This document shows positions 20,422 through 28,303 of a DNA stretch of 64,000 nucleotides, in pieces. The position numbers and the translations under genes are program-made. Position 1 is the stretch's first letter, and every line of letters begins with the position of its first letter. The notes below the pieces were generated by a model, which saw only the letters and a list, made by a program, of their open reading frames with translations, did no database searches and was not told the DNA's origin. Origin of the DNA: Actinoplanes sp. DH11 (GTDB taxonomy: Bacteria > Actinomycetota > Actinomycetes > Mycobacteriales > Micromonosporaceae); NCBI RefSeq assembly GCF_020873875.1, contig NZ_JAHWGU010000037.1, positions 1 to 64,000 of the forward strand. Direction: 5' to 3'.

Positions 20422-21030
20422 TTGAACAACTCTCGACCCAAGGCGAAGCTCTCGCGAGCCCTCGGCATCCCCCTGACGCGTAAGTGCGTCAAGTACTTCG
20501 AGCGCCGTCCGTTCCCGCCGGGCGTGCACGGCCGGGGACGTCGGAAGGCGTCGGACTACCAGGTCCGGCTCCTGGAGAAGCAGCGGCTTCGCCACCAGTA
20601 CAACATCAGCGAGGTCCAGATGCGGGCCGCGTACGACGCCGCCCACAAGGCCGAGGGCAAGACCGGCGAGACGATGGTCACGCTGCTCGAGCGCCGCCTG
20701 GACGCGACAGTCTTCCGCGCCGGCTTCACCCGGACCATCTACCAGGCCCGCCAGCTCGTCGTGCACGGTCACTTCACCGTGGACGGCAAGAAGGTGGACC
20801 GCCCCGGCTACAAGCTGAAGCCGGGTCAGGTCATCGAGGTCAAGGAGACGAGCCGGTCGAAGCCGCCGTTCCAGATCGCCGCGACCGGCACCCACATCGA
20901 CGGGCCGACCGCGCCGTACCTGTCGACGGTTCTCGAGGAGCTGCGTACCACCGTGGTCCGGGCGCCGCAGCGCTCCGAGGTTCCGGTCCTCTGCGACGAG
21001 CAGCTGGTCGTGGAGTACTACGCCCGTTGA
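20422..21030 (+). CDS. rpsD: 30S ribosomal protein S4 (stand-alone gene)
   Basis: S4 is a primary 16S rRNA-binding protein that nucleates assembly of the small-subunit body. From a TTG start the protein has 202 residues beginning LNNSRPKAKLSRALG, with the S4 domain motif RRLDATVFRAGF at about 93 and the C-terminal DEQLVVEYYAR. The TTG at 20422 is chosen because AGGAG lies seven bases upstream and the family N-terminus starts here; an ATG-led frame from 20350 crosses the iron boxes and is rejected. Only one cysteine is present in the N-terminal region, so this is a zinc-free form. The gene is not in a ribosomal-protein operon. Confidence 0.95.
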   Translation: MNNSRPKAKLSRALGIPLTRKCVKYFERRPFPPGVHGRGRRKASDYQVRLLEKQRLRHQYNISEVQMRAAYDAAHKAEGKTGETMVTLLERRLDATVFRAGFTRTIYQARQLVVHGHFTVDGKKVDRPGYKLKPGQVIEVKETSRSKPPFQIAATGTHIDGPTAPYLSTVLEELRTTVVRAPQRSEVPVLCDEQLVVEYYAR

Positions 21031-21067
21031 TGACGGGGCTCATGAATCGCTGAGATGGCGGGTTTCT

Positions 21068-21111
21068 CGCCGCGGCTGCTTCTCGCCCCGATGGGGGAAG
21101 CAGCCGCGGCG
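21068..21111. terminator. Terminator hairpin after rpsD
   Basis: cgccgcggctgcttc (21068-21082) pairs perfectly with gaagcagccgcggcg (21097-21111) around a 14-base loop. It lies between the convergent ends of rpsD and the ABC transporter genes and can serve both. Confidence 0.8.
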
Positions 21112-21149
21112 GGCGACGCGCACATCTCACCGGCGCACGTCTCTGCCGG

Positions 21150-22916
21150 TCAGCGCGTCTGTTCCAACCAGCTGGCGTAGAGCTTGGCGTAGATCGAACC
21201 ATCCTCGGCGACGAGGCGGGCGTGCGGGCCGCGTTGCACGACGCGGCCCGCATCCACCACCAGTACCTCGTCCGCGGCCTGCGCGGTGGACAGCCGGTGC
21301 GCGATCGCCACCGTGGTCCGGCCGCGGGTCACCAGGTCGAGCGCGTGCTGCAGGCGCACCTCGGTGGCCGGGTCCACGGCACTCGTCGCCTCGTCCAGCA
21401 CCAGCAGGTCCGGGTCGGCCACGTACGCCCGGACCAGCGCCACCAGCTGCCGCTCCCCCACGCTGAGCGCCTCGCCGCGCTCGCCCACCGGGGTTTCCAG
21501 GCCCTGCGGGAGCCCGGCCAGCCAGTCGTCGAGCCCCAGCTCCACGAACGCCGCCCGCAACTGCTCGTCGGTGAGTCCGGGCTCGGCGAAGCGGATGTTC
21601 TCCGCCACCGTCGCGTCGAACAGGAAGCCGTCCTGCGGCACCATCACCACCCGCGAGCGCAGCGACGAGAACCGGACCGCCGGGAGCGGCGTGCCGCCCA
21701 GCAGCACCGCGCCCTCGGCCGGGTCCATCAGCCGGGTGAGCAGCTTCGCGAACGTCGTCTTGCCGCTGCCGGTCTCGCCGACCACCGCCACCTTCGTCCG
21801 CGCCGGGATCTCCAGGTCCACGTCGTGCAGCACGACCGGGCCGGCGTCGGAGTACCGGAACGACACGTGGTCGAAGCGCACCGACAGCGGTCCGGCGGGC
21901 AGTTCCACCCCCCGGTCGTCGGGGTCGGCCACGTCCGGCTCGACATCCAGCACGTCCAGGATCCGGCGCCAGCCGGCGACCGCGTTCTGCGCCTCGTTCA
22001 GCATGTCGGTGGCGATCTGCACCGGCTGGATGAAGAGCGTCACCAGGAACAGGAAGGCGGTCAGCTGCCCCACGGTCAGGCCGCCGTCCACCCCGATCAG
22101 GGTGCCCACCACGACCACACCGGCCAGCGCGAGCCCGGCACCGATCTCGCCGCTGGAGAAGCTCGTCACACTGGTCCGCAGGGCCTTCTGCTGCGCCATC
22201 CGCAGGTCGTCGATCGCCACGTCCAGGCGCTGCCCGGTGCGGCCGGCGACCCCGTACGACCGGATCACCGTCGCGCCGACCACGCTCTCCGCGACCGCGC
22301 CGAGCATCACGCCGGTGCGCTCCCGGACGCTGCCGTAGACGGCGGCCAGCCGCTTCTGGAAGAGCCGGATCACCGCGACCGCCGGGCCGAAGGCGAGCAG
22401 CACCACGACGGTGAGCTGCCAGGAGTAGACCGCCATCACCACGGTCGAGACGATCAGCTGGCCGCTGGCGAGCAGCAGCTGGATGCCGCCGGTCTGCAGG
22501 AACTGGGAGATCTGGTCGACGTCGCTCGTCACCCGGGACACCATCGAGCCGCGCCGCTCGGACTGCTGGTGCAGCATCGACAGGTCGTGGATGTGCCGGA
22601 AGGTCCGGGACCGCAGTGCGCCGAGCGCCGTCTCGCTGACCGTGAACAGCCGCCGGGTCATCAGGTACCCGCAGAGGGTGGAGACCACCAGCGCCAGCAG
22701 GGTCAGCAGGACCACCGTGAGCACGATGCCGGGGTTCGGCCCGCCGGGCGCGTTGACGCCGCGGTCGATGCCCTGCTGCACGGCGATCGGCACCGCGACC
22801 CGGCCGCCCATCTGCAGGAGTGCCAGGCCGATCGTGCCGGCGAGCCCGGTGCGCAACTCGGGCGACAGGGCCAGTCCACGCCGGACCGTCGCGAGGGCGC
22901 CCTCGCTGCCGCTCAT
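21150..22916 (-). CDS. ABC exporter half-transporter, canonical Walker B partner
   Basis: A 588-residue type IV ABC exporter half: about six membrane segments in residues 25-310 and a C-terminal ATPase domain. Walker A is GETGSGKTT, Walker B LLVLDEATSAVD with the catalytic Glu, and the switch IAHRLST keeps its His. The signature is LSVGERQ rather than LSGGQ. Its partner (22913-24685) has the opposite defects, so together they form one consensus and one degenerate ATP site, as in heterodimeric exporters such as TM287/288. The ATG at 22916 overlaps the partner's stop (ATGA). The substrate is unknown; multidrug or lipid export are typical. Confidence 0.9.
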   Translation of the reverse strand: MSGSEGALATVRRGLALSPELRTGLAGTIGLALLQMGGRVAVPIAVQQGIDRGVNAPGGPNPGIVLTVVLLTLLALVVSTLCGYLMTRRLFTVSETALGALRSRTFRHIHDLSMLHQQSERRGSMVSRVTSDVDQISQFLQTGGIQLLLASGQLIVSTVVMAVYSWQLTVVVLLAFGPAVAVIRLFQKRLAAVYGSVRERTGVMLGAVAESVVGATVIRSYGVAGRTGQRLDVAIDDLRMAQQKALRTSVTSFSSGEIGAGLALAGVVVVGTLIGVDGGLTVGQLTAFLFLVTLFIQPVQIATDMLNEAQNAVAGWRRILDVLDVEPDVADPDDRGVELPAGPLSVRFDHVSFRYSDAGPVVLHDVDLEIPARTKVAVVGETGSGKTTFAKLLTRLMDPAEGAVLLGGTPLPAVRFSSLRSRVVMVPQDGFLFDATVAENIRFAEPGLTDEQLRAAFVELGLDDWLAGLPQGLETPVGERGEALSVGERQLVALVRAYVADPDLLVLDEATSAVDPATEVRLQHALDLVTRGRTTVAIAHRLSTAQAADEVLVVDAGRVVQRGPHARLVAEDGSIYAKLYASWLEQTR

Positions 22917-24685
22917 CGGTTCTCCGCCTTCTCGTACGCGGTGACCAGGTCCCGGTACCCGGGGTGCGAGGCCATCAGCTCGGTGTGGGTGCCGGTCGCC
23001 ACGACCCGGCCCTGATGCAGGTAGACCACCTGGTCGGCGAGCGCGATGGTGGCCCGCCGGTACGCGACGACCAGGATCGAGGTGCCCGCGTCCCGTTGGC
23101 GCAGCGCGCCCAGGATGGCGGCCTCCACGCGCGGGTCCACCGCGCTGGTGGCGTCGTCGAGCACCAGCAGCCGGGGCCGGCCGGCCAGCGCCCGGGCCAG
23201 GGTGAGCCGCTGCCGCTGCCCGCCGGAGAGGGAGGTGCCACGCTCGCCGACCTCGGTGTCCAGCCCGGCCGGCAGCTCGCCGACGAACTTCTCCGCCTGG
23301 GCGAGCCGCAGCGCGCGGCGTACCTCGTCGTCGCCGATCCCCGGGCGATCGAGCGCGATGTTGCCGCGCACCGTGTCGTCGAAGACGAACGGGATCTGCG
23401 GCACCACCGCGGTCGTGCCGGCCAGGGCCGCGCCGGAGAGGTCGGGCAGCTTCATGCCGTCCAGCGCGACGTGGCCGGACTCCGGGTCGACCAGGCGGAC
23501 CGCCAGGGCGGCGATCGTGGACTTGCCCGAACCCGTCGCGCCGACCAGGGCGACGGTCTGGCCGGCCGGGACCGTGAAGGTCACCTCGTCCAGGACGGGC
23601 GGACCACCGGCGTACCGGTACCCGACCCGCTCGAAACGCAACTCCACCGGGCCGTCGCCGGGGACGGTGCCCTGCCCGTACTCGAGATCGCCCTCCGCCG
23701 ACAGCACCGCCTGGACCCGCTCCCATCCGGCCACGCTGCGCGGCAGCTCGCCGACCACCCACCCGATCGCGCGCACCGGGAAGGCCAGCACGGTGAACAG
23801 GAACGCGACGCTGACCAGCTCGGACACGCCTATCGCGCCGCTCTGCAGCCGCCAGGTGCCGAGCAGCAGCACGGCGAGGGTGCCGAGGCTGGGCAGGCTG
23901 TCCATCAGCGGGTCGAAGATGCCGCGCAGCCGGCCCACCGAGATCAGCGCGTTGCGCAACTCGTCGACGTGGACCCCGAACCGGCGCGATTCGTCGGCCT
24001 CCCGGCCCATCGTCTTGACCACCAGGGCGCCGTCGAAGCTCTCGTGCGCCACCGCGCTGACCTGGGCCCGCATCCGCTGCGCGTGGATCTGCCGCGGCGA
24101 CATCCGCCGGGAGTAGGCCAGGTTCAGCGCGAACAGCGTCGGGAAGAGCGCCACGCCGACGAGCGCGAGCACCCAGTCGGTGAGGAAGAGCGCGGCCACC
24201 GCACCGAAGATCATCACGATCGTGCCGACCGCGAACGGCAGCGGCGCGATCGGGCCGAACGACGCCTCGACGTCGGAGTTCGCGTTGGAGAGCAACGTGC
24301 CGGTGGCGTGCCGCTGATGCCAGGCGGGCGGCAGCGACAGATAGCGGCGGGTCACCGCGCGCCGGTACCGGGCCTGCAGCCGGAACTGCATGTACCCGGC
24401 GCCGAGACGACGGCCGAAGATGCTCGCCACCCGCAGGGCGCTGATGCCCACCAGGACGGCTACGACCAGCGCGAGCGAGGCGGTGCGCACGCTACCGGCG
24501 GCGAACGCCGGCACGACGATGTGGCCGGTGACGAAGCCGACGACGTACGAGTTGGCGATGATCAGCCCGCCGAAGAGGCTGCTGCCGATCGAGCTGATGA
24601 CGAAGAGCCGTGGTTCCGTGCGGATCGCGTGCCCGAGCACCCGCAGTCCCCGTCTCAGCACGTCATTGCTGGCTCTGCCGCTCAA
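22913..24685 (-). CDS. ABC exporter half-transporter, degenerate-site partner
   Basis: The first gene of the exporter pair, about 590 residues, with six membrane segments (first about 25-45 and 60-85) and a C-terminal ATPase. Walker A GATGSGKST and signature LSGGQRQ are intact, but Walker B is LLVLDDATSAVD (Asp for the catalytic Glu) and the switch is VVAYRRAT (Tyr for His). This is the classic non-catalytic half of an asymmetric exporter. The start is uncertain: I use TTG at 24685 (taggaa just upstream), with GTG at 24661 as an alternative. Sequence further upstream overlaps the promoter of the divergent gene. Confidence 0.87.
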   Translation of the reverse strand: MSGRASNDVLRRGLRVLGHAIRTEPRLFVISSIGSSLFGGLIIANSYVVGFVTGHIVVPAFAAGSVRTASLALVVAVLVGISALRVASIFGRRLGAGYMQFRLQARYRRAVTRRYLSLPPAWHQRHATGTLLSNANSDVEASFGPIAPLPFAVGTIVMIFGAVAALFLTDWVLALVGVALFPTLFALNLAYSRRMSPRQIHAQRMRAQVSAVAHESFDGALVVKTMGREADESRRFGVHVDELRNALISVGRLRGIFDPLMDSLPSLGTLAVLLLGTWRLQSGAIGVSELVSVAFLFTVLAFPVRAIGWVVGELPRSVAGWERVQAVLSAEGDLEYGQGTVPGDGPVELRFERVGYRYAGGPPVLDEVTFTVPAGQTVALVGATGSGKSTIAALAVRLVDPESGHVALDGMKLPDLSGAALAGTTAVVPQIPFVFDDTVRGNIALDRPGIGDDEVRRALRLAQAEKFVGELPAGLDTEVGERGTSLSGGQRQRLTLARALAGRPRLLVLDDATSAVDPRVEAAILGALRQRDAGTSILVVAYRRATIALADQVVYLHQGRVVATGTHTELMASHPGYRDLVTAYEKAENR

Positions 24686-24764
24686 TTTCCTACCCGACTG
24701 GTAAGTGTTCGCCGGGGCTCCCGGCCTTACCTGTCCATCCTGCCCAACGGCGCAACCGTTTACA

Positions 24765-24792
24765 TTGTGTGCAGCGTTACAACGACTACCAT
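24765..24792 (+). promoter_or_regulatory. Leaderless promoter
   Basis: TTGTGT (24765-24770), a 16-base spacer and TACCAT (24787-24792), followed by six bases and the GTG at 24799. There is no Shine-Dalgarno. The geometry predicts transcription starting at the GTG. Confidence 0.6.
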
Positions 24793-24798
24793 CGACCG

Positions 24799-25425
24799 GT
24801 GACCAACTACGCCCGCCAGGAACGAGCGCTCCTCTCCGATCTCCTGCTGAGCGAGGGGCCGGACGCACCCACCCTCTGCGAGGGCTGGACCACCCGTGAC
24901 CTGGCCGCACATCTCGTGGTCCGGGAGCGCCGGCCGGACGCCTCCGCGGGCATCGTCATCCCGCCGCTGGCGGGGTACGCGGAGAGGGTCCGCCTGGCCC
25001 GGGCCGCGCTCCCCTACGAGCGACTCGTCGGCCAGGTGCGCAACCCGCCCGGCTGGGGCCCGCTGACCAACCCGCTCGTCGACCCGCTCGCCAACACCCT
25101 GGAATTCTTCATCCACCACGAGGACGTGCGCCGCGGCCGGCCGGGCTGGGAGCCGCGCCCGCTGACACCCGCATTCGAGGCGCACCTCTGGCGGACGGTG
25201 AAGCTGCTCTCCCGGGCCTCGTTGCGCCGCGTCGGCATCACCGCGGAGATCGCGCCGGACGGGCTGGAGCCGGTGCGCACCGCGACGGACCCGCAGGTGC
25301 GGATCGCCGGGCCGGCCGGTGAGCTGGCGGTCTTCTTCTTCGGCCGGCAGCGCGCCACCCGGGTCACCGTCGAGGGCGACCCGGGCATCGTCGAGCGGCT
25401 GCGCACCGTCCGGCTCGGGGTCTGA
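24799..25425 (+). CDS. TIGR03085-family (DinB/mycothiol-type) protein
   Basis: A 208-residue protein of the maleylpyruvate isomerase N-domain/DinB-like fold. The N-terminus LLLSEGPDAPTLCEGWTTRD, then LAAHLVVRERRPDA..G, and FFIHHEDVRR near 115 give the conserved His residues expected to bind a divalent metal (the H of AHL and the HHED motif). This matches TIGR03085, whose reaction is unknown; mycothiol-linked chemistry is a reasonable guess. A protein of this family between hisF and hisI is common in actinobacteria. The start is GTG, with a leaderless-type promoter. Confidence 0.82.
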   Translation: MTNYARQERALLSDLLLSEGPDAPTLCEGWTTRDLAAHLVVRERRPDASAGIVIPPLAGYAERVRLARAALPYERLVGQVRNPPGWGPLTNPLVDPLANTLEFFIHHEDVRRGRPGWEPRPLTPAFEAHLWRTVKLLSRASLRRVGITAEIAPDGLEPVRTATDPQVRIAGPAGELAVFFFGRQRATRVTVEGDPGIVERLRTVRLGV

Positions 25426-25480
25426 GATCGGCCCATCCAACCGAGGCGGAATTGGCTCGATCACGGTGCCAATCGACGCC

Positions 25481-25486
25481 TAGGTT
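25481..25486 (+). promoter_or_regulatory. Leaderless -10 element
   Basis: TAGGTT lies exactly six bases before the ATG at 25493, with no ribosome site between. No convincing -35 is seen. Confidence 0.5.
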
Positions 25487-25492
25487 CGGGCC

Positions 25493-26803
25493 ATGCACAC
25501 TCGTACCGGCCTGTCCGTGGCCCAGGGCGCCGCGCTCTCCGTCGGCGCCGTCCTGGGCACCGGGCTGATCTCCCTGCCCGCGCTGGCCACCGAGGCCGCC
25601 GGACCCGCCTCGCTGCTCGCCTGGCTGGCCCTGATCATCCTTTCCGCACCGCTGGCCTGGACCTTCGCCGCGCTCGGCGCCCGGCACCCGGACGCCGGCG
25701 GCGTCTCCACCTACGCCCGGATGGCGTTCGGCCCGCACATCGCGGCAGCGGTCGGCTGGTGCTTCTACTTCGCGGTACCGCTCGGCGCGCCGGTCGCGGC
25801 CGCGTTCACCGGCGGGTACGTGGCCGATGTCGTCGGCGGCGGCCGGACCACCGAGTTCGGCACGTTCCTGGCGATCGTCGCGACGGCGTACGCGATGAAC
25901 TGGTTCGGTCTGCGCATCTCTGGCCGGGTCCAGCTGGTGCTCTCCGCCGCGCTCGCCACGCTGCTGGTGGTGACCGTGATCGCCGCCCTGCCGCACGCCC
26001 GGTGGGCGAACCTGACCCCGTTCGCGCCGCACGGCTGGTCCTCGGTCGGCGCGGCCGCCGCCATCCTGGTCTGGGGGTTCGCCGGCTGGGAGGCGCTCTC
26101 CTCGCTCTCCCCCGAGTACCGCAACCCGCGCCGCGACGTGCCCCGGGCCACGCTCGTCGCGGTCGGCGTGGTGGGCGTGCTCTACCTGGCCGTGGCGGCG
26201 GTAAGCGTGCTCGCCCTCGGCCCGGCGCTGGCCGGCAGCCGGGCACCGCTCGCCGACCTGCTGGCGATCGGCCTGGGCGGCCCGGTCCGCGCGATCACCG
26301 CGGTGGTCGCCGTGGTGCTGACGCTGGGTGCCGTGAACGCGTACTTCGCCGGCGGCAGCCGGCTCGGCGCGTCCCTGGCCGCCGAGGGCGCCCTGCCGGC
26401 CCGGGTGTTCGGCGGGCAGCGCCGGTCGATGACGTTCATCCTGGCCGCCAGCGTGGTGGCCGCCCTGCTGCCGCTCGGCCTGCACACCGCCGCGCTGCTG
26501 GTGACCGGCTGTTTCACGCTCGTCTACGTGCTCGGCACGGCGGCCGCGGTGCGGCTGCTGCCCGGCGCCCGGGCGCGGGTGGTGGCCGCGGTGGCGTTCG
26601 TCGCGGTGGTGGCGCTGCTCGCGCTCAACGGCGCCCCGGCTCTGCTCAGTCTCGGCATCGCGGCGGCCGCGATGCTCTACTGGACCTGGCGGTCGCGCAG
26701 GATCCCGCTCAGCACGGCGAGCCCCTCCTCGATCAACTCCGGGTCGACGGCGCCGAACCCGAGCACCAGCCCCTGCGGCACCGGGGCGTCACCGCCGGCG
26801 TAA
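25493..26803 (+). CDS. APC-superfamily amino acid permease
   Basis: A 436-residue polytopic membrane protein with about 12 hydrophobic segments. The N-terminus GAALSVGAVLGTGLISLPAL is the typical APC transmembrane 1 with its broken-helix Gly-x-Gly, and FAGWEALSSLSPEYRNPRRD is the conserved region after transmembrane 6, which fits the YjeH-like exporter/permease branch. Substrate specificity cannot be read. The last 33 or so residues, after YWTWRSRR, are hydrophilic and are encoded antisense to the end of the convergent MocR gene (127-bp overlap). A leaderless -10 lies 6 bases upstream. Confidence 0.85.
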   Translation: MHTRTGLSVAQGAALSVGAVLGTGLISLPALATEAAGPASLLAWLALIILSAPLAWTFAALGARHPDAGGVSTYARMAFGPHIAAAVGWCFYFAVPLGAPVAAAFTGGYVADVVGGGRTTEFGTFLAIVATAYAMNWFGLRISGRVQLVLSAALATLLVVTVIAALPHARWANLTPFAPHGWSSVGAAAAILVWGFAGWEALSSLSPEYRNPRRDVPRATLVAVGVVGVLYLAVAAVSVLALGPALAGSRAPLADLLAIGLGGPVRAITAVVAVVLTLGAVNAYFAGGSRLGASLAAEGALPARVFGGQRRSMTFILAASVVAALLPLGLHTAALLVTGCFTLVYVLGTAAAVRLLPGARARVVAAVAFVAVVALLALNGAPALLSLGIAAAAMLYWTWRSRRIPLSTASPSSINSGSTAPNPSTSPCGTGASPPA

Positions 26804-28113
26804 TCGGCCAGGTCGTCCAGGCCCAGGCCGGCCCGGCGGGCGGCCGCGACAACGCGGGCCGGGTCCGGCGCACCCGGTCGCAGCAGCGCGGTGACGTGCA
26901 GCCCGGCGACGGACGGCACCACCGCCAGCCGCGGCACGGCGGTCAGGCCGGCGACGATCCGGGTGTGCCGGTCGGCGTAGGCGCGCCGGGCCCGGCGGAC
27001 GTGCCGGGCGAGATCGCCGCCGTCGATGAAACGGGCCAGCGCGGCCTGGACGGCCGTCTGGCCGTACCCGTCGCTCAATTGCCGTGCCGCGACGAGCGCC
27101 TGCCGCAGGCCGGGCGGAGCCAGCACGAAGCCGGTGCGCACGGCCGGCAGCATGGACTTGCTGAACGTGCCGACGTAGAGCACCCGGCCGCTGCCGTCCA
27201 GCGTGCGCAGCGGCTCGAGCGGCCGGGCACAGAACCGGAACTCGCTGTCGTAGTCGTCCTCCACGATCGCGGCCCGCCGCTGCCGCGCCCAGCCGAGCAG
27301 CTCGCGCCGCCGGGCCTGACTCATCACCCGGCCCAGCGGGAACTGGTGCGACGGCGTCACATGGACCAGCCGGGCGTTCGGCGGCAGCGCCGACACCACC
27401 AGGCCCTCCTCGTCCACCGGCACGCCCGCCACCCGGGCGCCGAGGGACGCGAAGAGCCGCCGGGCCGGTGGGTAGCCGGGCTCCTCGACCGCCGCCACGT
27501 CGCCGGGACGCAGCATCACCCGGGCGATCAGGTCGAGCGCGTGCTGGGTGCCGTTCGTGACCACCACCTCGTCGGCGGTGGCGCGCACCGAGCGGGCGTA
27601 CCCCAGGTAGCGCGCGATCGCGGCTCGCAGCGCGGGATGACCGGCGGGCGCGCCGTACGTACCCGGCCCGTTCGCCCGCAGCCGCATCTCCGCGCCGACC
27701 AGCCGCCGCCAGGTGTCGAACGGGAAGAGCCCGGGGTCAGGGATGCCGGTCCGGAAGTCGTACCGCGGCGCCGGCGTCTCCCCGCTGGCCGGCAGCGGCG
27801 TCAGGTCCCAGCCGGCCCGCGGGCGCAACGGGTCCGCCGCACGCCGGGCCGGCCGGCGCCCGTCGCACGTCTCGGCCACGAAGGTCCCGGCGCCGACCCG
27901 GGCGGTCAGGAAACCCTCGGCGGCCAGCCGCTCGTAGGCGCCGGCCACGCTGCCCCGGGAGACACCGAGGTCGGCGGCGAGGACCCGGGTCGCCGGCAGC
28001 CGGTGCCCGGCCGGCGCGCGACCGTCCACGATCGCCGCGCGCAGTGCCCGGTAGACGGCGGCGGTGGTGCCGCCGCCCGGCTCGATCTCGATCACGACAT
28101 CCACGTCCACCAT
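26677..28113 (-). CDS. MocR/GabR-family transcription factor
   Basis: A 478-residue chimera of a GntR winged helix (residues 10-80; LAADLGVSRGSVAGAYERLA) and an inactive fold-type I aminotransferase domain (about 110-470) that senses PLP-bound ligands. The PLP lysine is in VGTFSKSMLP, and EDDYDSEFRF and SHQFPLGRVMS are MocR hallmarks of the PdxR/GabR type. It converges on the permease gene with a 127-bp overlap of coding ends. The target is unknown; the permease is a candidate only by proximity. ATG start at 28113 without a strong ribosome site. Confidence 0.9.
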   Translation of the reverse strand: MVDVDVVIEIEPGGGTTAAVYRALRAAIVDGRAPAGHRLPATRVLAADLGVSRGSVAGAYERLAAEGFLTARVGAGTFVAETCDGRRPARRAADPLRPRAGWDLTPLPASGETPAPRYDFRTGIPDPGLFPFDTWRRLVGAEMRLRANGPGTYGAPAGHPALRAAIARYLGYARSVRATADEVVVTNGTQHALDLIARVMLRPGDVAAVEEPGYPPARRLFASLGARVAGVPVDEEGLVVSALPPNARLVHVTPSHQFPLGRVMSQARRRELLGWARQRRAAIVEDDYDSEFRFCARPLEPLRTLDGSGRVLYVGTFSKSMLPAVRTGFVLAPPGLRQALVAARQLSDGYGQTAVQAALARFIDGGDLARHVRRARRAYADRHTRIVAGLTAVPRLAVVPSVAGLHVTALLRPGAPDPARVVAAARRAGLGLDDLADYAGGDAPVPQGLVLGFGAVDPELIEEGLAVLSGILRDRQVQ

Positions 28114-28254
28114 TGTCGGCCGTGAACTCGCTGTGAGCCCCGGCGGCGCTCTGGACGTGATATGCGGGCTGACTAGGATGGAAGGACCAGCCGGGCCGGT
28201 GAAGTTGGTTGATGCGGCACTCTAGCCGTGGTGCCGGACACACATTACCCTGCG

Positions 28255-28275
28255 GTAACACCGACGTTACGTAAC
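28255..28275. promoter_or_regulatory. GTAAC/GTTAC operator candidate before fadD-like gene
   Basis: GTAAC-N6-GTTACGTAAC (28255-28275) contains the perfect 10-bp palindrome gttacgtaac and lies 28 bases upstream of the fadD-like start. Such palindromes suit TetR-type regulators of lipid genes, but no regulator can be named. Confidence 0.45.
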
Positions 28276-28303
28276 TCCCCGTTCAGGTTGAAGGCGGCGC
28301 CCG

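Noticed and set aside
24686..24910. Longer N-terminus for the first ABC half-transporter
   Set aside because: The extension overlaps the promoter and start of the divergent gene and has no transporter similarity.
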